A stretch of 64,000 bases of DNA from NCBI GenBank assembly GCA_020746875.1, contig JAGTJL010000015.1:1860001-1924000 (forward strand), read 5' to 3'. This document shows positions 21,641 through 32,967 of this stretch, one piece after another. Both the position numbers and the translations under genes were made by a program. Source of the stretch: Rhexocercosporidium sp. MPI-PUGE-AT-0058 (taxonomy: Eukaryota; Ascomycota; Leotiomycetes; Helotiales). The notes beneath the pieces are model-generated. The model saw nothing but the letters and a program-made list of their open reading frames with translations. It ran no database searches and was not told the origin of the DNA. The stretch's first letter is position 1. The number at the start of each line of letters is the position of its first letter.

Positions 21641-24600
21641 TTGAAGCTCTTCAACATGGAGGAAAATCTTGCCACCACTAATGCGCCTAACTCCGATAGG
21701 ATGAGTGATGGAATAATCAGCGATGAAGAGCAGGACTTTTCCAGTCCCAGCTTGTCTCCAAGTTTCGAAGACTTTGATCGATGGCAGGCACATATCGGCC
21801 TCAAGACCTTTGGTGAAGGTCTGAACGCTGCAGCAAGAGCCGTATTTCCAGTTGAGACTCGGTCACGATATGCCAAGGTGTACGTGCTGTTGGCTTTCTG
21901 GGGAGAAGAAGATGTAAACCGACCTGCGCCAATCGAAGTGTCGAAGCTGTTCAGTGTCTTTAAAGACCTCTTCCACTTCGATGTTCAGACCTTCAAGATC
22001 CCCGGTGAGAGCTCACATGTGGCCCTCGCGGAGAAGATATCGGAGTTCGTCAGGCTTGGCGGGGATAGTGATGATCACCTGAAGATCGTGTACTATGCTG
22101 GAGCTTCGCAGGTGTCACGGAACAAGAGACTTGTTTGGACTAGGTATGTTGCTTGGAAAGGTGTAAATTCAAAGCTGACTTGTTGCAGTGGAAGGAAAAA
22201 TCAACACTCCACTGTTGAGTGGACTGATGTCCAAGCTGCTCTGGAGCAAGCGCAGAGTGATGCATTGGTGCTTCTTGATTGTCCCCATACCATAACACCG
22301 ACCAGCAAGCGAAGCAATGGAGTCACTGAAGTCATTGCAGCTCAAGCGTTCAATGCCGGCTCGACCACAGAACCATACGCCTTCACCAAAGATCTGGTGA
22401 CTGAGCTCCGAGAACTGAGTAAATTGCCATCATTCTCTATCGGCAACTTGTATCACAACATATTTTGCCGTGCGCAAAGCCGGATATCAGAACAGAATGG
22501 AGAAGAAAGAGCGCCAATTTACATACCACTTGCCCAGGAGGATTTCAAATTTCCACGTAGCATTCGTCTCGCAATCCAAAAACACAATGAGAATGGACAC
22601 CGTGAACCTTCATTCGAGGTCCAACATCCAGAGTTGGCAGGCGTCAATGGCCTTGCACTCACCCCCTCTTTCCTTCATTCCTCTGCAGTTCTCCCTGGGG
22701 AAATTCCTCGAATGGCGTATGCGATTCGACTGAAAGACGACTTCAATGTTGGTGATCTTTCGTCGGATCTCTTCCTCCAGTGGCTAGGAAATCTCCCAGC
22801 GTCGGTCGCCGAAGTCAAAATCGAAGCAGGATTCCATAGCTTCTCTTCGCTACTTATCGTCTCAGTTCCGATATGTATGTCGATTTATATGCCACAAGAC
22901 CCGGCTGTGATCAGCTTGGGACCAATCACATCGTTCAACCAGGTGCTCAATCGAGTTTCTGGGTTTATCCCCAAGGACCTCCCAACCCCCAAGCCCGATG
23001 TATGGGAATTTGAAAACCTTCCACCTCCAATGAATGGTCAAGGCAGTAATGGTACAAGCGGCATCAACGGGTCTCACAAGACGTCGGAAGTGCGCTTCCA
23101 GAGGCACACTGAGATTATTGGTGACAAGGAGAATCGACCTCCGCTCCAACGAGGTTTCTCTTCAGACTTGAGCATCGACAGTGGCTTTGTCGAGCCACTT
23201 CTTCCCAACGGACTTCGACATGGTCATACACTCATTGGCGAACTACCACCCACGCTTGAAAAGTCACATCCAATCGTGTCTCCTGGACCTCATACAAGCG
23301 AGCCAAATGGTCCACAATCAAAAGCTCATGCGAAGATCAGATCCTACACTGACGACCCAGATACCAAACGATTCCCAAGAATTTCAAGACCAGTCGAATT
23401 GCTGAGGAACAGCTACGATTGTATCGTCATTGGATCTGGGTATGGTGGCGGTGTTGCAGCGAGTCGAATGGCAAGAGCGGGTCAATCTGTGTGTCTTCTC
23501 GAGCGAGGGAAAGAGAGGTGGCCAGGAGAATATCCCAGTGGCTTCTTGGATGCGTTCAAGAATCTGCATGTCTCTGGCGAATTTGCTCCCGGCTTCCTCA
23601 AGGGAGCTATGGTTGAAGGTGGGGATCCCACGGGACTCTACCATCTCATATGTGGGAAGGGCCAAAATGCGTTTGTCGGCAATGGGCTTGGTGGAACCAG
23701 TCTGTTGAATGCGAATGTGTTCCTGGAAGCCGATGCAAAGACAATGAAGATGCCATGTTGGCCCAAAGAATTACGGAAGCCAAATTCTTTGAAGGAATAC
23801 TACGATCGAGCCGCAGATGTCCTCGAACCAGAAACATACCCACAAGATTGGCCCGAACTCCCCAAACTGACAATGCTCGAACGACAAGCAAAGGCCCTCG
23901 GCATGGGTGACAAGTTCAGAAGAGTTCCTCAAACGACTCGCTTCAAGGGTGGTCCTAACAGCACCGGCGTTGAGATGTACCCTTCTGCACTGACTGGAAT
24001 GGATTGCACAGGAGTCAACGATGGATCGAAATCCAGTACTCTGGTCAACTACCTCGCTGACGCATGGAACTGGGGTGCCGAGATGTTCTGCGAATGCGAG
24101 GTCAGATACATCAAGAAACATCCCGATCCGGAGCAAGAAGGCTACTTAGTCTTCTTTGCCTGGCATGGCAGCTGTCGAGGAGCCTTTCAAGAAAGATTGT
24201 ACGAAGATCTCATGTGGGTGCATGCGAAGAAGTGCGTCTTCCTTGGAGCTGGCAGTATCGGCACAACCGAGATCTTGCTCAGAAGTAAGAAGCTCGGTCT
24301 TTCTATGAGCGACAAAGTTGGCACTGGTATGAGCGGAAATGGTGATATTCTCGCCTTTGGATACAACACGGATGCTGAAGTCAATGCCATCGGTCGTCAA
24401 TATCCCTCTCCGTACAAGCCAGTTGGGCCGACAATCAGCGGTGTCATCGACTGTCGAGACGACCACGAAAACCCACTCGACGGATTCGTCATTCAAGAAG
24501 GTGCCATTCCTAAAGCTCTTGCGCCCCTGTTCCAGACCATGTTGGAGATGATGCCAGGAAATCAATTCCCAACCGGGCAAACTCTGTTAGAAAGAGTAAA

Positions 24601-27154
24601 GCACTCGGTCGCACAGCAAGGCAGCCGTTTCCTTGGTCCGTACTACTCGAAAGGCAGCATCGAGCGTACGCAGGTCTACTTGATCATGAGCCACGACTCA
24701 AACCAAGCTATTTTGACTCTGAAGGACGACAAACCTGTCCTGGAATTCCTCGGTGTGGGAAGAAGTGATCATGTCCAGTACCTGAACGATGTCTTGAGAC
24801 AAGCAACCCAGGCTGTTGGTGGGACTTACGTCAACAGTCCATTCTACGCAGCACTTGGCCAACAGGAAATCACTGTCCATCCCATCGGTGGAGCTTGCAT
24901 GAGTAAGACTGAGTTTGGCGAGCACGGAGTTACCAACCATTGGGGCGAAGTGTTCACGGGCGATGGAAAGGAAACACATCATGGTCTCGTCGTTACGGAC
25001 GGTGCAGTGATCCCCACAGCCCTCGGTGTCAACCCTTTCGCAACCATCACAGCTCTCGCCGAACGCTCAGTTGAACATGCAGCCAAATTCCGAATCAGGC
25101 GCAAGATCGATTTTGAGACCAAGAATGCCATGCTGGACCTCTTCGCTGAACCACATCAATATGCCAAGGGCAAGCAGGTGCTGCAGCGAAAGGACACCAC
25201 TGGCATACGGGATGCTACGAGTCTCGTTAACGCCACAAGAGAGGCAAAAGCGAACGGATTTGGCTTCTCAGAAGTCATGTCTGGATACATCCATGTCGGT
25301 GAGGGTATCGAGGGGGATAAGATTGAGGATTACGAGACCGCCGCCAAGACTGCGAAGGGTCTTTGTGAGGAATCAAGATTCTTCTTGAGCGTGAAAGCCT
25401 GGGATACGCAGACGAGTGAGTCCATCTGATCAAGGAGGTGGTAGCAATGCTAATGATTTACAGTTGTCAATCGTGCCGATCATAAAGCAATGCTCACCGG
25501 AACCTTCACATGTGCTGGTCTGCCTGGCAGTCCATTCATGGTTCAGCGCGGGAGCTTCCATCTCTTTAATGTTGATCAAGAAGCACCTGGAACACGAAAT
25601 CTCACTTACGACTTTGACATGACATCCACGGACGGGCGAGCTTTCCATTTCCATGGCCAGAAAATTGTCGATTCCTCGGTGGCTCTCGGACCATGGCGAT
25701 TCTGGAAAGCGACCTCGACTCTGTATGTGACCATCTCAGAATCATACGGAAGGAAGCAAGTACTGGGTCGTGGAATGATGCACATCAAACCTTCGGACTT
25801 CTTCTCTGAGCTGTTCACGTTGAAGTCTTCTGGGAAAAGCTTTATCGCCAAACTCCACTCCACGGCGAGTTTCATGGGTTTCTTTGCCAGACAGTCGATG
25901 GGCCTATTCCTCGCCCCTTTCACTTGGCAGCAATACCCATCCGTTACATATACTGGCTACATCAACGATACTTCTCCCGATCACACAATCCAGATAGTTG
26001 CCTCTGATGGTGTGCGCACGCTTCTCCACGTCTGGGAGCCAAGGAACCCAAAGATCAAGCCCATCAACCTATTCATGATTCCTGGTGCCTCAGTCGACCA
26101 GCAGATCTTCTCCCTCCCAACCATTGAAGTCAACGCCGTAAACTATTTCACCAGAGCTGGCTACCGTGTATTCGTCACTGTACATCGCATCTGCCAATTG
26201 ATGGTCGCAGAGAACGATTGGACAACATACGATGCCAGACTCGATATCCGTGCTTGCTTCGAATGGATCCGCAAAGCACACGGCCATGCACCTATCTACA
26301 CCATCTCGCACTGCATGGGTGCAGTAGCTTACTCCAGCGGTCTTCTTGACGGTACAATCCCTGCCAAATGGGTGAAGGGTATCTCGACTTCTCAAGTCCT
26401 TATGAACCCCATCTGGTCAACACTTAACATGGCCAAAGTCCTCGCAGGCCCGATCCCCTTCGATAAATTGTACACATGGCTGGGCGGTAAATGGTTCTCG
26501 TGTTCGAGTACGAGGGATGATAGTTATTTCCAGCAGTTGGTGAACCAGATCCTAAGATTCTATCCAGACTCAAGGGAGGAGATCTGCAATAATGTTTCCT
26601 GTCATCGCTGTTCGCTGATTTTCGGCCGGTAAGTCTTTTCTACCCTCCCCCTTTCAGATGTTGATATTGATATGTCATTCAGACTCTGGAACCACCGTAA
26701 TCTCAACGAAGCAACCCACCGACAGATAAACCGTTTCTTCGGTGGTGTCAACATGACTCTGCTCCACCTACTCATGCAAATGGGCTATCGCGGTTTCGTA
26801 ACCACCAACGGACCACTCTTCAACGACCTCACCACGGAACACAACCTCCGCCGCCTCAAAGGCATCCCGATGATGTTCTTCTCTGGCTCCGACAACAAAG
26901 TCCTTACTCCCGAGTCCACAGACAAGAGTTACAGCGTCATGCGCGATATGTTCGGCACGGCCAACTACAGTAGACATGTCATCCAGGGATATGGACATCT
27001 TGATTGTTGGATGGGTAGACAGGCTTATAAAGATGTCTTTCCTATTGTGAGAGAGGAGGTTGATAGGGTTTGTAGGGGTGAGGATTATAGATATACCGAG
27101 CCGGATTGGAAGGATGATTGGGAGGGGTGGAAGGATTTGCCAAAGAGTGGTTGA
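21641..27154 (+). CDS. Caspase-like / GMC oxidoreductase / alpha-beta hydrolase fusion
   Basis: Four exons: 21641-22143, 22189-25415, 25464-26628 and 26683-27154 (introns 45, 48 and 54 bp); 1788 residues (Met at 21656 is an alternative start). The N-terminal part (about 60-280) follows the fungal caspase-like fold, but the catalytic His position reads YYAGA (about 150) and the Cys position LLDCP (about 195), so protease activity should be lost. A disordered linker follows. The GMC domain has the FAD motif GSGYGGG (about 582), GNGLGGTSLLNANV, and an end HPIGGACMS (about 1064) with GVNPFATITALAE, as in cholesterol-oxidase-type enzymes. The C-terminal alpha/beta hydrolase has the nucleophile elbow SHCMGA, with Cys (about 1527) in place of Ser, then SGSDNKVLTP (acid) and YGHLD (His). 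GMC-hydrolase fusions are known in fungi and bacteria. A sterol-like substrate is plausible but unproven. Confidence 0.85.
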
Positions 27155-27997
27155 TTAAGCCCCGAGGGGCTTATTCTATTTTTTCATTTCACTGTCGTGT
27201 ACTCGTATTGCGATTTTCTCTTCCTTGGTTGGTTTTGGTTATGGTATGGGCTTCTTTCCTCAATTGGGCTTTCAGGCAGGATTATGAGGAAAAGATGGGG
27301 TGTTTGGATGAAGGGCTATTAAGGAGTTGGGTTTTTCTTCACTGGGTTGAAGAGTTTGGATACTCGGATTTGGGATTGGGATATTCTTGTTGTAATTTCA
27401 TAGCTTTGGAAGAATTGAGTGTTCACTTGACGGTGTTTCTTCCGTGAAATACATCCTACTTTCTTCGCCCTGGCAGAATGAGGTCGTTAGAGTCTTAGTA
27501 TGAGACTTCTGCTACTTGTATCCCCAGAAGTCGTCGAATTAGCTTTCGCACATTGTAAATCCAAGCCCATCGGCCACCAAATGCCCCGCTTCAGGGATTG
27601 GTAACCCCGGAGCTTCATCGTCACACCACTATCGTCTCAGTTACCTTGGCGGCGGGCTCTCCCGACCCAAAGTCCCAAAGCTTTGGATCTCCGTCTTTCT
27701 TATCTCAAATTCTCGAGTTCATCAACCTTCGCTGTATTCGTTTTTAGCCAACAGACATCCCATCTTCCTACTTTTGATTCCACCAGCTACCGTGGTATTC
27801 GGAGACTTCACGTGCGATATGGTATTTTCTTTGGAGCTGGGGGGCGGCTCTTGAGAGTCAGTCGACTGGCAGACCATCCCATTACTCCGTTATGGAGATG
27901 CACTCGGAAAAGGAGGGGATACATATCTCTAGATACCCCTCCAGAGCCAACATATATCTACCACTCGCTATACACACACATCTAACTCATCTTCAAA
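27155..27997. other. Intergenic, no gene seen
   Basis: 3' region of the fusion gene followed by the amidase promoter. A 109-residue plus frame (27118-27447) overlaps the end of the fusion gene in another frame and has no features. TATA-like strings lie at about 27950-27971. Confidence 0.5.
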
Positions 27998-29809
27998 ATG
28001 TCCGTCAGTGTCCTCGGAGAAGCTGAGTACATTGCCTTTCCACTTTCCATTTCCACCCCCGATTCAAAACCACACCCAAGTTACCACCACTAACACATTC
28101 CCCGCCACAGACTTGACGCTCTCGTCTCCCCTTCCTCAGTAACCGCCCTCGCAACTTCTCACAACCTCACAATCCCCCATGACGAACTCCCAGACTGGTC
28201 CATCCTCCTCTCTGGCCTCAACGCCTGCCCCAAACAGATCCTCTCTCTCTCAGACTACCACCCCATCGTCGACCCCTCCCTCCACCCACGCACCTCTATC
28301 TACCGGCCCTCCGGCCCAATCGATACTGATGAAGGGGGATGGGCTTGGAAATGCAATGTGCGATGCACCAAGCCTACATCCGATCTACTGAAAGGGAAAA
28401 CTCTCGCGATTAAGGATAACGTCGATATGGTAGCCGGCATACCGTGCTTGAATGGCAACGACGCTGTGGATTGGATTCTGAAAGTGAACGCTACGGTCGT
28501 GACGAGGATATTAGATGCCGGAGGGGTTATTTTGGGGAAGGCCGCTTGTGAGAATAATTGTTTTGGTGCTGTGAGGTATCTATCCGTATTCTTTACCTCC
28601 ATTCGCTACGAGTCCCTGCCGACTTTCCGCTCAGACAAGAGGGAAGTAAACAAACTGACACTCGCAGCGACACATCCATAACAGGCCCAGTCCACAATCC
28701 TCAGCACACGGCTACTCAACAGGCGGGTCATTATCAGGCTCAGGCCGTCTCCTCGCCTCCAATACAGTCGATCTTGCAATCGGCGCCGATCAAGGCGGTT
28801 CCATCCGTCTACCCTCCGCAAACTGCGGCGTCGTAGGCCTCAAGCCAACATGGGGGCTCGTACCTTACACTGGCGGTATAAATCTTGAGGCTACAATCGA
28901 CCACGTCGGACCAATGGCTGAAAATGTCCAAGATTGTGCCACTCTTCTTGAAGTCATAGCCGGCACAGACGGGATAGACGACCGTCAACCATACGATTTG
29001 AAATAAGGCTCCGTGAGATTTGGAGAGGAAGTCAGAAGCTGGGTAGACCGAGCTATCCCTCTCCCTTTGAAAGGCCTCACAATCGGCGTCCTCCAACAAG
29101 GCTTCTCAGACCTACTCACCGACCCAAACGTAGCAACCGCCTCCCACGCAGCCATATCCAACCTCTCATCTCTCGGCGCAGAAATCAAACACCTCTCCAT
29201 CCCCCTCCAAGAGAAAGTGGCATGATCTGGATGGTCGCCCTCCCCATGCCCGGCACAACGCAAGGTCTCCTCTCCTCCCCAACCGGACGCAAACAACTCC
29301 TCTTCCCCGAGCGCGCCGCAGCCACGGCCCGAGACTCTCCCGGGCTGCTTTCGACTCCCTCGGTCCGGGGGGACAGAACATCTATCTGCGAGCTCTCTTC
29401 CTGCACGAAAACTTTGGGAGCCGCTTACACGCTCGCTTGCACGAACCTCCTCCGAAAACTGAACGATGAATACGATCGTGCCTTCGAAGACGTCGATTTA
29501 CTAGTCATGCCGACTATCATCTACCCGCCTCCTAGGATCGAGGAACGGGGAGGCAGAGCTCTAGGCCCGCTTAAGATGCTGAGTCGTGCTATCGGCGCGA
29601 CGTATAATACTGCCACATTCAACTCGACAGGCCATCAGGCGCTTAGTTTGCCGGTTGGGTTCGTGTCTAGCCGGGTGGATGGCGATGAGAACGTGTGGTT
29701 ACCGACTGGATTGCAGATCGTAGGGAGGGAATTCGAAATTGCGGCTAGTTTGGAGGGTGTGCTGGAGTGGAGAGGCAAGCGGTTTGGTGGGCACGGCGTA
29801 AGAGGGTAG
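27998..29809 (+). pseudogene. Amidase-signature family gene, disrupted
   Basis: Two introns fit (28027-28110 and 28576-28667), joining MSVSVLGEAE to LDALVSPSS and then KAACENNCFGAV to SDTSITGP. The amidase signature is clear: the Lys in LAIKDNVD, the GGSLSGSG segment with the cis-Ser, and the nucleophile region [12 protein letters not shown]. However, the conserved sequence changes frame near 28703, meets a TAA stop at 29004-29006, changes frame again near 29220, near 29340 and near 29437, and ends in an open C-terminal part with LVMPTIIYPPPR and the GFVSSR...PTGLQIVG segment. Amidases of this type hydrolyse simple or acyl amides. With at least four shifts and one stop it cannot be translated as one protein. 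Sequencing error could explain some indels but not the stop. Confidence 0.8.
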
Positions 29810-30655
29810 AAGGTACTTGGATCAGGGCAGGGAAGCAGACGAAAAGACCGACACTTCCTATCTACAAGAACCACATTGGGGGTAGGTTGCGATAATGCGG
29901 GAATCAGAACCAGGCTCGCCAGAGAAATGCCGACGCGGATATCAATACTAAGAAATCGAGCGCCGTTCGCTGAACCAGAGAACAAACTGAGTCAAACAGA
30001 GAGTTCAAGGGGAAAGCTCAGTTGGGTCGAAGGTGTGCCCGAGACGATCGAAGAACCCGCTTCAGGTAGAGCTATTGTTGTCCGTACAGCAAGAGGAGTC
30101 CTTGCGAAATGCCTCTAGGCGAGATTATGGAATGCCCAGTTTGCCGCGCCGCCTCGTCTCACATAGCAGATAGCTCCGACCTTGTTCGTCTTATCGCGAG
30201 TCCTTTGCAGTGTCAATTCTTCGTCGAAAGAGAAGACTACTTACTACTCGCTTAGATGACTTACATACGGATGTTGCCAGCTCTTCCGCGGCCGCTCCTG
30301 AAGGTAAAGTTGCTGTACGACGAACGAGTCCGAAGGTTACAGTGACTCCCTCTACTATCAATCGGACCCACGATGCTCCTAGGCTCGGAGACATAAATAT
30401 CACTCACTTCTGGTACTTGCAATGAAGACATGACGAGACGACGGAGAATCTAATGTGATATCAATTGGACATGAAAGGTGTAATCCATTCAGAACCATCA
30501 AATCAAAATGCATTGCGCAGCCGAGTTGAGTCTAGCTGCGAAAACTTGATAATAATAATAGCATTATCTATCTAGCCACAGCAAATTACATTCACATTTA
30601 TTATTATTTTTCGTTTCATCAATCGTCTCATATATCATCACATCTTCCCCTCCAT
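29810..30655. other. Convergent intergenic region, no gene seen
   Basis: Short frames without features; AT-rich near 30540-30650, which fits the 3' end of the minus-strand gene that follows. Confidence 0.5.
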
Positions 30656-32967
30656 CTAAACCACAGTCGAAGTAGCCAAACAACTACACGCCGAGGAGAC
30701 CCTCGAGATCATGTTCCCCCCACAAGCCGCCTTCGCATAGTCCTTCACCACGCTAACATCCGCGACGAAAGTCTTCGTGAACTCCCCACAGAAGGCCTTG
30801 CTCTCCTCCAGCCTGCCCTTGACGCTCGAGCTCCGCATCGCTCTCAGGCAGTTATCCGCATTGCACGTCCTGGGCTTGCACGCCTCCTTCTTCGTCATCT
30901 TCATGAGGAACCCTCCGCGCTCCTGCGTGTTCACGAAGATGAACCCGGACTTGAAGTAGGCGTAGGAGCCCCAGGTGCCGAAGTAGTCGATTATGCCACC
31001 GCCCTCGACGTCGTCGTCCTCGGGGTAGATGTCCATGAATGCGATTTCGCAAACTGAGTTTCCGGTTGGGTCGGAGGGGATCGAGGAGACGTCGTAGACG
31101 CGGAAGCCAGCGCCGTAGTTGGACTAGGAATGTTAGTTTGAGAGTGGATGAAATGAAGAAGGCGGGGTAAATATTTACCTGGTAGGAGAGACCATCAATG
31201 ACATATTGGTTGTGGTCGATTCCCTTGACGGCTGCCTTGTAAAGACCAGTTTGCTTTGGTGCCTCGAGAGACCGGATGTCCCCTGTGGATTCGGGTCAGT
31301 ATTCATCCTTCATTTCCCCCCGCAGAGCCAAACTTACAGATATAGGTAACTGGGTATCCATCTGCAGCTGGACCAGCAAACTCCTCCTCGTCAAACTCGT
31401 CATCCATGATCAGCCACTCTTGCCATTTGGTATCAAGAACCCATCCTTGATGAGTATATGATGCACCCTCGTACGAAGTCCTGGAGATAATTTTCGAGGC
31501 CTTCTTGTCGGTCACATCGTAGCTAGTCCTGATCAGCAGAGTCTTCAGTCAAGTACCCGGCATACTCACATGGTAAGAGTATCCTCATTGTAACCGTAGC
31601 AGATATCCCGTCCCTCGTACTTGGTGTCTGGTCCGTGGTAGACGAGACATTGAGCCTGGAAACATCAGCGATTATCCACCACCAATCCCGCGCAACTCAC
31701 ATCATGAACATATCCATCCTGGCCATCGCAACCGAGAGTGACAGGTTTGCTAACATCCTTCAAGTCGAAGAAGATGAGACCAGCCTTGCATGGACCAGTT
31801 CGAGGACGAGCACCGACCGCAACACCGTATTGGAGTTCCTCGTTGATGACGACGTTGTGGACCTGACCATTGGGGAGGTCGGAAAAGTGACCAGCGATGC
31901 CGGATCCAACTACGTTGTCGAACATGACAGGGGCTTTGGAATGGTCGATGGTGAGAAGCTTGATTTAAGGTTAGCGAAATCTTCTTTTAGGGATTGAATT
32001 CTGATTAGAAATTGAGTTCCAGCAAGAAATTGAGTTCTAGATTAGAGATTGAGTTCAGTAGAAAGCTTACCTTGGACATGTCGAAGATCTGGATACCATG
32101 ACCGGCCAATTCACTGGCAATGAGAACGTAGTGCTTGTATCCACGGACTTCTCTCCAGAGGGCGTTGTTGTCAAGCTTGGAGAACGAGGGGCTGCGGGGG
32201 TGTCAGATTTTGAAGCTAGAGGTACAGAGGGGGGCAGGAAACTTACAGCATTCCGAGGTAAACCATGCGACCGATTGGGAGGATCTCTATCATAGAGGTG
32301 CCCTGGAAAAGACCAGCAGCTACCATAGTTAGCCTCCGAATCTCAGCAAGATCGGACGGAGATTGGAGACTCACCAATGAACTCTCGTCCAGATACAGGG
32401 TCGGTCCACCCCCAGACCGAGCTACCAGTTTGGTTGTATTGAGTGTTGAAGAGAGGGGAACCGAGAGCAGCATGGTTGATGAAGTCGTACAGATCCATCT
32501 TTTGGACGTCAGTCATTTTTGAAGAAGACATTCTCGGGATGGCAACCTACGTTCTTGCACTTGAATGTGTGAAGCTTGTCACCTGGAATGGCGGCGGCGT
32601 ACCCGTTCACACATTTCGTGTAGTTGAGCCTGGGGTAGATGGATGTATCGTAGGCACCAGCAGCGATTTCCGCCTCGAAGAATGCCTACAGATGTATGTC
32701 AGACTTGAAATGGATTGTGAAGATGTGAGGTGTGATGTTTAGGAAAAGTGGTACTGAGGAGAAGAGCTGCTTACCAACTTCGCATCGAAAATCTTCTGAT
32801 GCACCAGACCGGAATCGTAGAGTTCTAGAATATTGTCAATTGAAAGGACCATTACTCTCTCGAAATCATTGAGACATACCAGCGGCTCGGGCATAGTCCT
32901 TCTCAAGCTCCTTTCCACAAGCAGAGGCGGCGAGAGCCAATGCACCAATGAAGGAGGAGAAACGCAT
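30656..32967 (-). CDS. Secreted LVIVD-repeat (choice-of-anchor B-like) protein
   Basis: Eleven exons on the minus strand: 32967-32880, 32824-32775, 32685-32551, 32498-32375, 32319-32247, 32191-32071, 31958-31701, 31655-31570, 31522-31338, 31282-31179 and 31123-30656; all phases agree and give 563 residues. A signal peptide (MRFSSFIGALALAASACG) is followed by repeats of the type seen in LVIVD/choice-of-anchor B proteins: GHGIQIFDMSK, DGYVHDAQCLVYHGPD, DICYGYNEDTL, a YDVTDK segment, THQGWVLD, a WDIRSLEAP segment and GAGFRVYDVSS. They form a predicted beta-propeller. The C-terminal about 90 residues contain six or more Cys and resemble a small disulfide-rich tail. Fungal members are sometimes called regulatory P domain-containing proteins. 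Function unknown; likely extracellular. Ten introns in 2.3 kb is unusually dense for this window. Confidence 0.85.
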
